A stretch of DNA of 37,358 bases, from the NCBI GenBank assembly GCA_015056945.1, contig SVFH01000024.1, forward strand, positions 1 to 37,358. The letters run 5' to 3'. Origin of the DNA: Lachnospiraceae bacterium (GTDB lineage: Bacteria > Bacillota > Clostridia > Lachnospirales > Lachnospiraceae). The notes beneath the pieces are model-generated. The model made no database searches and had not been told where the DNA came from. It saw nothing but the letters and a program-made list of their open reading frames with translations. This document shows positions 7,841 to 15,497 of the stretch, piece after piece (position 1 is the first letter of the stretch; every line of letters starts with the position of its first letter). The translations under genes were made by a program, and so were the position numbers.

Positions 7841-9523
7841 CTACTCTTCCTCCTCTTTCGGAAGTACCGCATCTTCGGATATTCCTTCTGCATTCTCTTC
7901 CGGTAATTCTTCAGGAATTGCGTTTTCTTCCGGCATAGCGGTCATATCCATCTGCATCTTCAACATCATATCCGGAATCGGAGTCATTCTTTTTCCCTCT
8001 ACCACTTCAGTTGTAATCGTACTTACAATCATATCTTCTTCCGAAACGCCATCAATTACTTCTATGTACTCATCAGATGAAATACCGAGTGTCACATATC
8101 TCTTAGCAACAATTCCGTTTTCTACACAATATACAAACTCACCTTCGCTATCACTACAGATTACCTGTACGGGAAGCATAATAATATCTTCTTTTTTAGC
8201 AGTATGGATTATTGCTTTTCCTTCCAGTCCGAGGTACATCTCCTCATCCGGATTATCTATCATAAGCTCAGCTGAGATTGTGTAGGTACCGTTTTCATTC
8301 ATAACCGCAACACGATTAACTTTTGTAACAGTTCCTACATAATCTTTATCCATAACCGATACATCTGCTTTCTGTCCGACTTCAAGTTTAACCATATCAT
8401 TCTTGCTGACATCAAAACCGATTTTTACCTTATCCGTACTTGCTACGGTAAGCAAAACACTTCCGGGAACAGTCTTTTCACCGGGTTTTGTCGAAGAAAC
8501 AATTACAACACCGTTCATATCCGCTTTCAAACCATCTTTGAAAATTGCGATTTCTTCGTATGTTTTATTCGCACGCATCAAGCTTAATTCACCGTTTAAA
8601 TAAACATTTTCTTCATCAAATTCATTGCCTACAATACCTTCGAGTGTATCACTCTTTGTTTCGGCTTCCGCAAGCTCAGCTTCATAATCTGCAAGAAGCT
8701 TCTGGGCATCTGTAAGCTGTTTCTGCTGTTCAAGTGCAACAACACTTCCCGAAAGCTGACTCAGCTCAAACTGCAGAGCAGCAATCTTTTGGGATTCGGA
8801 AAAAATATAACGTGTATATGCCTCAACACCTTCTTTTCCCATGCCAAGCATTTCCGCGTTCTGAATACAGTAAGAATATTCATCAATCTTTTTCTGACAC
8901 TCATAAATTTCTACTTCTATTTGCGCCGCACGTAAAGCATTGGCATCTGTAATCGTTGTTGTCAGATGATTCACGGTTGCCTGCTGCTGATCCCGGAGTT
9001 TACGGTATTTGGACACATTCGCATTTGCTGTTGAAAGATCTTTTTTATTCTGTTCAAATTCCTTCACCTGACTTTGATAAGAATTCGACGCAATCTTATT
9101 CTCTAATTCAAATTCACGCATGACACTCGCAAAGTCATCCTCTTCAAATGCCACCAAAAGATCTCCTTTGGATACTTCTGTTCCTACTCCGACAATCTTC
9201 TCAACAACAATTGCTGCCGGAATCGTATATTGTACACACTGGTCACTTTCCAATGTTCCGCTCACTACTACATTTGACTCAATGGTTCCTCTCTGCGGCT
9301 GCACCGTAGAAACCATGGGCGGTGTGAGTTTCGCTGCAAGTATGGAGATACCGGCAATCACAGCAATCACAACAATCAAAATAATTGCAATAATCAAAAT
9401 AATCTTCTTGCGCTTCTTTGACTTTCTGACTGCTTCCTCGCGGTCTTTCTTTGCTCTGGCAAGAGTTTCTTCCACACTCTCCTGATATGTAAGAGGCATT
9501 CCCTCGTTATGTTCCGTACTCAT
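7841..9523 (-). CDS. HlyD/MacA-type efflux adaptor subunit
   Basis: A 560-residue adaptor with a cytosolic N-terminus, one membrane segment (about residues 40-68), and a barrel-sandwich domain split by a long coiled coil (about 145-310; ENKIASNSYQSQVKEFEQ onward). VGTEVSKGDLLVAFEED is the first lipoyl-like half and DGLKADMNGVVIVSSTKPGEKTV the second. A beta-barrel and membrane-proximal domain follow. The C-terminus (about 60 residues) is Met/Glu/Pro-rich and probably disordered. It joins the ATPase and permease on either side, with gaps of 3 and 6 nt. In a Gram-positive cell it has no outer-membrane partner. Confidence 0.92.
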   Translation of the reverse strand: MSTEHNEGMPLTYQESVEETLARAKKDREEAVRKSKKRKKIILIIAIILIVVIAVIAGISILAAKLTPPMVSTVQPQRGTIESNVVVSGTLESDQCVQYTIPAAIVVEKIVGVGTEVSKGDLLVAFEEDDFASVMREFELENKIASNSYQSQVKEFEQNKKDLSTANANVSKYRKLRDQQQATVNHLTTTITDANALRAAQIEVEIYECQKKIDEYSYCIQNAEMLGMGKEGVEAYTRYIFSESQKIAALQFELSQLSGSVVALEQQKQLTDAQKLLADYEAELAEAETKSDTLEGIVGNEFDEENVYLNGELSLMRANKTYEEIAIFKDGLKADMNGVVIVSSTKPGEKTVPGSVLLTVASTDKVKIGFDVSKNDMVKLEVGQKADVSVMDKDYVGTVTKVNRVAVMNENGTYTISAELMIDNPDEEMYLGLEGKAIIHTAKKEDIIMLPVQVICSDSEGEFVYCVENGIVAKRYVTLGISSDEYIEVIDGVSEEDMIVSTITTEVVEGKRMTPIPDMMLKMQMDMTAMPEENAIPEELPEENAEGISEDAVLPKEEEE

Positions 9524-9526
9524 CTG

Positions 9527-10216
9527 TTACATCTCCTTTATCTCATCATAATCTATTCTTCCGTCCTTGATATGGATAATGCGTCTGGCTTCCATTGCAA
9601 TTTCGCTGTCGTGCGTAATTAAAATAACCGTACGACCTTCCCTGTTCAATTCTTTCAAAATTCCCATAATCTCCTTACTGGATTGCGAATCAAGATTACC
9701 CGTAGGCTCATCTGCCAAAATAATAGGCGGCGCCTGCGCAATTGCCCTTGCAATGGCAACTCTTTGTTGCTGTCCTCCTGACATCTCCGAAGGCTTGTGT
9801 TCAATACGTTTCCCAAGTCCAACTTTCTCCAACGCCTTTAACGACAATTCCCTTCGCAAATTTTTAGGAACCTTTCTGTAAATTAATGGCAGCTCGACAT
9901 TTTCCAAAGCCGTCAGACTTTGAATCAGATTAAACCCCTGAAATACAAACCCGATTTGTTTGTTTCTGATAAAAGATAATTCATCATCCGAAAGTCTGGA
10001 TACATCTTCCCCACATAAAAGATACATTCCTGCTGTCGGAACATCCAGACAGCCCAGCATATTCATAAGCGTCGACTTGCCCGAACCTGACTGACCGATG
10101 ATTGCAACAAACTCACCTTCGCTAATGCTTAGATTTACACGATCAAGTGCCCATACTTCATTTTCCCCCGGATTATACACTTTGCACATGTCGCGTATTT
10201 CAATCAATGATGCCAC
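9527..10216 (-). CDS. MacB/LolD-type ABC transporter ATP-binding protein
   Basis: A 229-residue ATPase driving the permease of the same operon. Walker A is GQSGSGKST, the Q-loop [10 protein letters not shown], the signature MSGGQQQR, Walker [10 protein letters not shown] and the switch histidine ITHDSE, all intact. I chose the GTG at 10216 because AAAGGAG lies 7 nt upstream; the open frame extends to 10312 but the extra part has no family similarity. It is the first gene of the three-gene operon. Confidence 0.94.
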   Translation of the reverse strand: MASLIEIRDMCKVYNPGENEVWALDRVNLSISEGEFVAIIGQSGSGKSTLMNMLGCLDVPTAGMYLLCGEDVSRLSDDELSFIRNKQIGFVFQGFNLIQSLTALENVELPLIYRKVPKNLRRELSLKALEKVGLGKRIEHKPSEMSGGQQQRVAIARAIAQAPPIILADEPTGNLDSQSSKEIMGILKELNREGRTVILITHDSEIAMEARRIIHIKDGRIDYDEIKEM

Positions 10217-10278
10217 CGTCTTTCTCCTTTCCTTATTGCTTTCCCTATTTTGAAAAAGTGCCTGCCCAAACAACAAAT

Positions 10279-10304
10279 GTGCAGAGTACAAGTCATACTC
10301 GCAC
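10279..10304 (-). promoter_or_regulatory. Hairpin in the leader of the MacAB-like operon
   Basis: GTGC-a-GAGT (10279-10287) pairs with ACTC-GCAC (10297-10304) around a nine-base loop, with one bulged base. It lies in the roughly 110-nt leader between the proposed promoter and the GTG start. Its role is unknown; it could be an operator or an RNA structure. Confidence 0.35.
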
Positions 10305-10335
10305 TCTGACACATTATCACTTTATTCAACTAAAC

Positions 10336-10363
10336 ATTTTACTATGACTTTTCTATTTTGCAA
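10336..10363 (-). promoter_or_regulatory. Promoter of the MacAB-like operon
   Basis: On the minus strand TTGCAA (10358-10363) and TAAAAT (10336-10341) are separated by 16 nt. The -35 element lies inside the perfect palindrome TTTTGCA-ATA-TGCAAAA (10356-10372), a possible repressor site. Confidence 0.5.
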
Positions 10364-10390
10364 TATGCAAAAATAATTTTCTTAAATTTT

Positions 10391-10639
10391 TTAATCTTTT
10401 TTTCGTTTTTTCACTGCTTCCGCAAGTAAAAACTCAATCTGCGCGTTTATAGAACGAAAATCATCTTCTGCCCAGCCGGCAAGTTCATTCCACAAAGTGG
10501 GGGAAAGACGAAGCAATACCTGTTTCTTGGCTTTCTCTTTCTCTTTTAGCTGCTTCTCCCTTGCAATAATATCTTCTTCCATTGCCTTAATCCGAGCAAG
10601 ACGCTCTGCCAATGCCTCTTCTTTCTGATTCAGTTCCAA
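10391..10639 (-). CDS. Arc-like ribbon-helix-helix DNA-binding protein with coiled coil
   Basis: This 82-residue protein has two parts. The first (to about residue 40) is a highly charged coiled coil (LAERLARIKAMEEDIIAREK). The second, KQVLLRLSPTLWNELAGWAE followed by DDFRSINAQIEFLLAEAVKK, has the strand-helix-helix pattern of the Arc/MetJ fold. Such proteins dimerise and insert the strand into the major groove of short palindromes, often cooperatively on tandem sites. I chose the TTG at 10639 because GGAGGTG lies 5 nt upstream; another TTG at 10663 is less likely. It follows the SPFH gene by 47 nt, and the operon promoter carries tandem palindromes, so autoregulation is a reasonable inference. 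Confidence 0.82.
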   Translation of the reverse strand: MELNQKEEALAERLARIKAMEEDIIAREKQLKEKEKAKKQVLLRLSPTLWNELAGWAEDDFRSINAQIEFLLAEAVKKRKKD

Positions 10640-10686
10640 AACCTCACCTCCACCACAATACAACTAAAATGTGTCTTTTATGTATC

Positions 10687-11655
10687 TTAATAAATCGTTC
10701 CGCTGTTTACAATCGGCTGTGCTTCTTTGTTTCCGCAAAGGACAACCAATAAATTGCTCACCATCTGTGCTTTACGCTCATCATCAAGGCAAACAACTTC
10801 TTTCTCGCCCAACTGGTTAATTGCCATTTCGACCATACTTACTGCGCCCTCAACAATTTTCTGACGTGCGGCAATTACCGCAACTGCCTGCTGACGCTGC
10901 AACATGGCTGCCGCAATCTCTTCTGAATAAGAAAGGTGTGTGATACGTACTTCCATAATCTCAAGTCCTGCTTCTTTTACACGATTCTGTAACTCTTCGC
11001 GCATACCATCCGCAATCTCCTGGCTGCTTCCGCGAAGTGTCTTTTCCTCAATACCATTGCTGTCATCCATATCATCATACGGATAAAGTCTCGCAATATT
11101 ACGAATTGTAGAATCACATTGGATAGACAAAAACTCCTTATAATTCTCAACTGCGAAAGCTGCGCTGGTCGGATTGACCACCTTCCAGATTACAACCGCA
11201 CCGATAACAATCGGATTACCGAGAACATCATTTACCTTCTGCACACCGTTGTTCAATGTGGAAATTTTGGTTGATATTTTCTTGCTGCCAATCATTTTAG
11301 TTGTAACATTTCCCGTAGCATCATGTGAAACGACCCGTTCCATTCCGGGATTATACGCAACACAAAACGGATTCACAAAGAAAAATCCGGCTTTGTTAAT
11401 TGTTCCGTGATATTTACCAAACAAAGTCAACACAAGTGCTTCATTCGGATTTACAATCTTTAATCCAAACAAAAGGAGAATCCCCAAAATAAGAACAATC
11501 GCCGCCGGAATTACTGCGACCGGAAACAGGATTGCTGAAAACAATCCGAGACCTCCTGCAACAATCAACACAATACAAATAAATAACCCCAAGAATCCGG
11601 GAAGAGGATTCAACACCTTCTCTGTTACTTGCAACACCTTATTCTTCTCTTCCAT
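10687..11655 (-). CDS. SPFH/Band 7 domain membrane protein
   Basis: A 322-residue protein with two closely spaced membrane segments near the N-terminus (LGLFICIVLIVAGGLGLFSA and VIPAAIVLILGILLLFG). An SPFH domain follows (NPNEALVLTLFGKYHGTINKAGFFFVNPF, then VIGAVVIWKVVNPTSAAFAVENY). A helical region comes next (EIMEVRITHLSYSEEIAAAM then QRQQAVAVIAARQKIVEGAV). These are hallmarks of the stomatin/flotillin/HflKC superfamily, which assembles ring-shaped membrane scaffolds and often modulates proteases. No protease or NfeD partner is adjacent; the neighbour is an RHH regulator. The ATG has AAGGAGG upstream. Confidence 0.93.
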   Translation of the reverse strand: MEEKNKVLQVTEKVLNPLPGFLGLFICIVLIVAGGLGLFSAILFPVAVIPAAIVLILGILLLFGLKIVNPNEALVLTLFGKYHGTINKAGFFFVNPFCVAYNPGMERVVSHDATGNVTTKMIGSKKISTKISTLNNGVQKVNDVLGNPIVIGAVVIWKVVNPTSAAFAVENYKEFLSIQCDSTIRNIARLYPYDDMDDSNGIEEKTLRGSSQEIADGMREELQNRVKEAGLEIMEVRITHLSYSEEIAAAMLQRQQAVAVIAARQKIVEGAVSMVEMAINQLGEKEVVCLDDERKAQMVSNLLVVLCGNKEAQPIVNSGTIY

Positions 11656-11680
11656 AATTCATTCCTCCTTAAAATTTGTT

Positions 11681-11710
11681 TGATATCATTTTGATATCAT
11701 CATAATATCT
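11681..11710 (-). promoter_or_regulatory. Phased tandem palindromic operators (TGATATCA)
   Basis: Perfect palindromes TGATATCA occur at 11681-11688 and 11692-11699. A 6/8 match, TAATATCT, is at 11703-11710. All three are spaced exactly 11 bp, one helical turn. They cover the -10 element and the predicted start of transcription of the SPFH-RHH operon. The likely ligand is the RHH protein of the same operon (inference). Confidence 0.7.
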
Positions 11711-11730
11711 CATTGTATTTTGTTTGTCAA
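11702..11730 (-). promoter_or_regulatory. Promoter of the SPFH-RHH operon
   Basis: On the minus strand TTGACA (11725-11730) and TATTAT (11702-11707) are separated by 17 nt, near-consensus. The -10 is overlapped by the third, degenerate operator repeat. Confidence 0.8.
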
Positions 11731-12031
11731 CAACTTTTGCAACATAAATTTCCAGTAACGATTAGGGTGTCCTTAGCGGAGCTTTTTCACTACATCGTAA
11801 TTTCCTATGCAACGAAAAAGAAAGAGCCGAAATGACTCTTTCCCCTTTCCTTATGTTGCGCCCCAAAAAGAATTATTCCATAGAAGTATTCCGGAAACGA
11901 AAAACTTGCTTGTCGCATCAGATATGAAACCAGACATGTAAAAAAGACATGCGGCGCACATTTCCGATTTTACCCAAACATGATACAAAAACAAGTTTTT
12001 TTACATTTTTTGCCATTCCACGACACTTTTG
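11731..12031. other. Intergenic region between SPFH promoter and LytTR gene
   Basis: About 300 nt without a gene. It holds the minus-strand terminator at 11814-11842. The remaining 190 nt next to the LytTR stop codon is AT-rich with no open frame of note. I recognise no RNA gene in it. Confidence 0.6.
11814..11842 (-). terminator. Rho-independent terminator downstream of the LytTR gene
   Basis: On the minus strand GAAAGAGTC-ATTTC-GGCTCTTTC forms a 9-bp stem (one G-U pair) followed directly by five T (11815-11819). It lies about 190 nt after the LytTR stop codon, so the transcript would have a long 3' untranslated part. Confidence 0.75.
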
Positions 12032-12763
12032 TCATATTTTTGGATTTTTTTCCACATAATTTGCATACTTTTCCCTGACAGAAGCACTTCTGGACCTTGA
12101 AATTTCGATACGAAAGTTATCTTTTAGCGTTAGGTAGTTCTTTTCTACATGCCGAATGTAAGCCAGATTCACAAGAAAGCTCTGATGCGCACGGACAAAC
12201 ATTTCTTCCGGCAGCATTTTTTCTATATTATCAAGCTTCTCATACAATACATATTCGTGTATTTCGCTTTCATAAATAAAAAAATGCAATTTATGCAGCC
12301 GGCTTTCCAGATAAACAAGCCTTTTCGGTGAAAACGTCTTTTTGCCTTCCAAAAAACGAAAGGTAAAATTCTGTTCCGCCTTCAGTTCTGCACAAATTGC
12401 ACATATTGATTCAATAAATTTTTGAGGATTTTCCATACTTTGCCCCGGAATGCACCTGAATGCCCCCAGCCGATATCCTTCAAAAGCACAGCTTTCTTCC
12501 AATGCTATCAAAACAATCCTTGCATCCGGTCGCATCGATTTAATCCTTTGCGCCATCCTGAATCCTTCTGATGTCCGATTCCCTGCCGGGATAAAAATAA
12601 GTTCATGTTTCAGCCTGCCCGATGCAAGCATCTTTTCGAGCCGTCCGCTATCGTAAGTTTCCGCCAGCACATCCAGACCATTATCCTTTAGTTCGAAAAA
12701 AACTCCGTTGGCCAATTCCGGCCAGCGTTCAGAATGTGTTTTGCATAAAAGAATCTTATGCAT
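12032..12763 (-). CDS. LytTR-domain regulator with degenerate receiver
   Basis: A 243-residue protein with a response-regulator-like N-terminal half (about residues 1-120) and a C-terminal LytTR DNA-binding domain (about 135-240). The LytTR part shows SPKRLVYLESRLHKLHFF, FVRAHQSFLVNLAYIRHVEK and the late RIEISRSRSASVREKY, as in AgrA/ComE-type regulators. In the receiver part the phospho-acceptor position reads LIFIPAGNRTSEGF where LxxLDxxMP would be expected. I see no aspartate there, and the usual conserved lysine region reads FRCIPGQS. I chose the ATG at 12763 with GGGGGAGG upstream. It follows the double-HTH gene by 21 nt, so the two are probably co-transcribed. No sensor kinase is nearby. 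Confidence 0.85.
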   Translation of the reverse strand: MHKILLCKTHSERWPELANGVFFELKDNGLDVLAETYDSGRLEKMLASGRLKHELIFIPAGNRTSEGFRMAQRIKSMRPDARIVLIALEESCAFEGYRLGAFRCIPGQSMENPQKFIESICAICAELKAEQNFTFRFLEGKKTFSPKRLVYLESRLHKLHFFIYESEIHEYVLYEKLDNIEKMLPEEMFVRAHQSFLVNLAYIRHVEKNYLTLKDNFRIEISRSRSASVREKYANYVEKNPKI

Positions 12764-12784
12764 AAGCCTCCCCCTCTCCATACT

Positions 12785-13480
12785 TTAAAGTGACACTACT
12801 GTTTCCTCCTCATTGCAGTATTCTTCACTTTTCACAAGTAACAGATAAGAGACGATTCTCTTCCCAAAGTCCCCTAACTGTTCAATGCAAAAAGAGAGTT
12901 CCCTTAACATTGCGTTACGTTCTTTGAGTACAAACGCCGGTGTTATCGCATATATCTCATACAATTTCTCCAGCATCTCACAATCCGGTTCTGCTTTTCC
13001 TTTTTCCAACTTGCGAAATGTTTTATCGTCAATCATCAGCTTTGCCGCAAGCTGCGATTGTGTCATTCCGGATTGTCTGTGTAAAAAAGAAAAAACATTG
13101 TCATTCTTAAAATAAGCATTTAATATGTAGCGTACATATGTATTGCTGAAGCCGAAGTCTTTAGCAACGGCAGGATCCGTAACCGTTCTGCCGTACAAAT
13201 AGGCAGACATCAGGACACGCATACATTCAAAGAGTTGCTCCTCGTCCAATGCATCAAACGGACTATTTTCAATCTTCGGATGTTTATTACCTGTAACAAT
13301 GTGATTCACATCCAGATTACATTCGCTCATACGATATACTGCCCGGAACGGCAAATAACTCACATCCTTTTCCGCCCGTTGCAATTTCGTCGTCAAAACG
13401 CCGATTTTGCAGGCAAGTTCCTCCTGCCTATATCCTGCTAATTTCCGTTCTTCCCACAATCGCGTCCCCATACTTTTCAT
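12785..13480 (-). CDS. Regulator with two XRE-type helix-turn-helix segments
   Basis: A 231-residue protein. The N-terminal HTH is LWEERKLAGYRQEELACKIG followed by VLTTKLQRAEKD. A second is RQSGMTQSQLAAKLMIDDKT followed by FRKLEKGKAEPD, at about residues 135-170. Between them lies a helical linker with VAKDFGFSNTYVRYILNAYF, which itself looks HTH-like. The C-terminal part (about 175-231) could be a dimerisation helix pair. The ATG has AAAGGAT upstream, and that site lies in one arm of an 11-bp inverted repeat. It precedes the LytTR gene in what is probably one operon. Target genes unknown. Confidence 0.8.
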   Translation of the reverse strand: MKSMGTRLWEERKLAGYRQEELACKIGVLTTKLQRAEKDVSYLPFRAVYRMSECNLDVNHIVTGNKHPKIENSPFDALDEEQLFECMRVLMSAYLYGRTVTDPAVAKDFGFSNTYVRYILNAYFKNDNVFSFLHRQSGMTQSQLAAKLMIDDKTFRKLEKGKAEPDCEMLEKLYEIYAITPAFVLKERNAMLRELSFCIEQLGDFGKRIVSYLLLVKSEEYCNEEETVVSL

Positions 13481-13488
13481 CGTTTTAT

Positions 13489-13527
13489 CCTTTAAAATAA
13501 ATATCTTTATATATAATATTTTAAAGG
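13489..13527 (-). promoter_or_regulatory. 11-bp inverted repeat enclosing the ribosome binding site
   Basis: CCTTTAAAATA (13489-13499) and TATTTTAAAGG (13517-13527) are perfect complements around a 17-nt AT-rich spacer. On the minus strand the gene-proximal arm contains the AAAGG ribosome binding site. It may be a protein operator for the adjacent HTH regulator, or an mRNA hairpin hiding the site if transcription starts upstream of 13527. Confidence 0.5.
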
Positions 13528-13567
13528 GTTGTTTTTCCCTAAAATATGGTATTTTTCAACTATTGGT

Positions 13568-13795
13568 TTACATAATATCTTTAATGTTATTAAAGAATGC
13601 TACATCCTCCTCTGACACGCGCATATTAGACTGCATCGGAGTGCCATCCGGTAAAGTGACCTTGATATCAATCACTGCGCCCGCTCCCATACCGGAACGC
13701 ATCAGAAGCATTATAAACTGTACAAATTTCGGATGGCGTCTTTCGAATGCCTCCCAGTCCTTCTTCATTGTCAAAAATTTAGCCGGATTCATCAT
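13568..13795 (-). CDS. Small conserved-looking protein of unknown function
   Basis: A 75-residue protein beginning MMNPAKFLTMKKDWEAFERR, then HPKFVQFIMLLMRSGMGAGAVIDIKVTLPDGTPM and ending VSEEDVAFFNNIKDIM. The first half is predicted helical, the second a short beta hairpin. AGGAGG lies about 10 nt before the paired ATG codons. It follows the histidine phosphatase gene by 17 nt on the same strand, so it is probably co-transcribed with birA and that phosphatase. I do not recognise the family, and no membrane segment or metal site is evident. Confidence 0.7.
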   Translation of the reverse strand: MMNPAKFLTMKKDWEAFERRHPKFVQFIMLLMRSGMGAGAVIDIKVTLPDGTPMQSNMRVSEEDVAFFNNIKDIM

Positions 13796-13812
13796 ATCCT
13801 TTTTTCCTCCTT

Positions 13813-14532
13813 TTATTTCTGAAATGCATCCGTAAAATATCCGGATGACGAAATCGGTTCACCGCCCTCATATAAATGACGCGTATCCCCCATCATCTGC
13901 ACGCGAAAAGCCGCCTCGCCTGCAATCCGTTCTTCACTCGCAGCAACCGTAACAGAAGACGGTGCCACAAAAAAGCCTTGCCACAATGAAGGTGCTGCAA
14001 TTCCCAGCAAATGGGAAAGCATTACGAAGCTGACACCAAGATGGCAGAAAAACACAATCGTCGCATCTCGTTTGGCCGTTTCCTCTACGGCATATAAACC
14101 GCCTCCGCAGGCACGATAACCGTATTCGGCAAGAATCTCATTCAGTCCGTTTCCGACCATTTCATAATATTTTGCCAAATCGCCCGTTTTCATCAGTTCA
14201 GTATACATCCACTTATCTTTATCATGTAATGCATCCTGCTTTGTAAAATATGCCGGCATAAAATCCCATGCTATTCTGGTCTTGTCTGCTCCTTCTTCAC
14301 GAATCGGATAATAGAACTCCTGTAACCAGTCCAGCGTAGTCACCTCTGCTTGACAGGCCTTCATGGAAATAGCCGCGGTAGCCTGTGCTCTCCCGAGCGG
14401 AGAAGCAAAAAACCTGTCAACCTCCCAATTCTTCACTCTTTTTGAAAGTAATTCTGCCTCACGAAACCCTTTTTCAGTCAGGGAATCCACACTATAATCA
14501 GGTTCCGCATGACGTATCAATATAATCCTCAT
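13813..14532 (-). CDS. Histidine phosphatase family protein
   Basis: A 239-residue phosphoglycerate-mutase-like enzyme. RIILIRHAEPDYSVD carries the catalytic RHxE/RHG-type motif (here RHAE). DRFFASPLGRAQATA supplies the second phosphate-binding arginine, and FFCHLGVSFVMLSHLLG the second catalytic histidine. These residues indicate phosphoester hydrolysis through a phosphohistidine. The substrate cannot be told from sequence. I chose the ATG at 14532 because GGAGG precedes it by 5 nt; the open frame extends to 14604 but would overlap birA. It follows birA by 16 nt. Confidence 0.88.
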   Translation of the reverse strand: MRIILIRHAEPDYSVDSLTEKGFREAELLSKRVKNWEVDRFFASPLGRAQATAAISMKACQAEVTTLDWLQEFYYPIREEGADKTRIAWDFMPAYFTKQDALHDKDKWMYTELMKTGDLAKYYEMVGNGLNEILAEYGYRACGGGLYAVEETAKRDATIVFFCHLGVSFVMLSHLLGIAAPSLWQGFFVAPSSVTVAASEERIAGEAAFRVQMMGDTRHLYEGGEPISSSGYFTDAFQK

Positions 14533-14548
14533 TTTTCCTCCATCCCGT

Positions 14549-15337
14549 TTATGGCTCACATAAACGAATCGTAATTTCTCCTGTATGTAAAACCTTGCGC
14601 TCACCGCTTAAGGTTTCAACGATAAGGCCTCCCTGTTTGTCAATATCCAATGCTTTTGCTTCATAACTGCCCGCTCCGTCAAAACAAATAACTGATTGAC
14701 CCAGTACCATGGACCGCTTCCGGTACTCCTCTATGCAGGAATGATCTTTCACATGCTCCAGGAAATCAATCAACCCTTCCGTTACTGATTGAATCAATGC
14801 TTCTTTCACCTCTTGCTCCTGAGCTTTCACACCAAGACTTCCTGCAACCATCCTCAGTTCATCCGGGAAATTGTCCGTAGAAACATTGATTCCGATTCCC
14901 ACAACAACACCGGTTTTGTGACACTGCTCCGTCGGCAAAACCGCTTCGGTCAAAATACCGCATACCTTCCGATTATTCATATATATGTCATTTACCCATT
15001 TAATTACTGCAGGGGCTGAAGTCACTTCTTCCAAAGCACATGAGACTATAACAGCTACCGCGGTAGTCACAAAAATCACATCCGACAATTCTTCTTGTGT
15101 TGTAAACAAAAGGGACATATATATCCCTTTCCCTGCCGGAGAATAGAATGACCTTCCGCGTCTCCCTTTCCCTGCCGTCTGGCTTTCTGCCACAAAAAGA
15201 GCCTGCTCAACACTACCATCAGCCAGAAACCTTTTGGCTTCCTCGTTGGTTGAGTCAATCTCTTTATAAGAAAAAATAGGAAGTTCTTTGCCGTATAATT
15301 TTTTAGAAAAACACTCCCGCCTGTAAATATATTTCAT
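14549..15337 (-). CDS. birA: Biotin--[acetyl-CoA carboxylase] ligase, short form
   Basis: The enzyme makes biotinyl-AMP and attaches biotin to a lysine on carboxylase carrier domains. Visible motifs are IDSTNEEAKRF, the nucleotide-binding loop GKGRRGR (residues 56-62), VIKWVNDIYMNNRKVCGIL, and GIGINVS. At 262 residues it lacks the N-terminal winged HTH of repressor-type BirA, so it is a class I ligase without a DNA-binding role. A C-terminal SH3-like domain is present (SYEAKALDIDKQGGLIVE). The ATG has AAAGGAT upstream. It heads the birA-phosphatase-small-protein operon. Confidence 0.94.
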   Translation of the reverse strand: MKYIYRRECFSKKLYGKELPIFSYKEIDSTNEEAKRFLADGSVEQALFVAESQTAGKGRRGRSFYSPAGKGIYMSLLFTTQEELSDVIFVTTAVAVIVSCALEEVTSAPAVIKWVNDIYMNNRKVCGILTEAVLPTEQCHKTGVVVGIGINVSTDNFPDELRMVAGSLGVKAQEQEVKEALIQSVTEGLIDFLEHVKDHSCIEEYRKRSMVLGQSVICFDGAGSYEAKALDIDKQGGLIVETLSGERKVLHTGEITIRLCEP

Positions 15338-15383
15338 ATCTTAATCCTTTTCATCCATCTGTATCCAAACAGTTTCAACGGGC

Positions 15384-15392
15384 ATTATACCA
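15384..15392 (-). promoter_or_regulatory. Extended -10 promoter for birA
   Basis: The minus strand reads TGGTATAAT, an extended -10 element, about 45 nt upstream of the birA ATG. No good -35 is evident. Confidence 0.5.
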
Positions 15393-15451
15393 CACTTTTA
15401 TAATTCATGACACGGACAATTCATATTTTTATTTTTTTTACCTGTAAAACA

Positions 15452-15460
15452 TGATATAAT
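15452..15460 (+). promoter_or_regulatory. Extended -10 promoter for the metallophosphoesterase gene
   Basis: The plus strand reads TGATATAAT, an extended -10 with a consensus hexamer, 37 nt before the ATG at 15498. The -35 region is only a T-run. Confidence 0.55.
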
Positions 15461-15497
15461 CCCAATAATTGATTTCTCAAAAAGGAGAATATAAACC

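Noticed and set aside
7698..8285. 195-residue plus-strand open frame antisense to the permease and adaptor
   Set aside because: It is low-complexity (Ser/Ile-rich) and covers well-supported genes on the other strand; no ribosome binding site was seen.
10217..10312. N-terminal extension of the MacAB-like ATPase to an ATG at 10312
   Set aside because: The stretch covers the leader hairpin, has no ABC homology, and a GTG with an AAAGGAG site at proper spacing exists at 10216.
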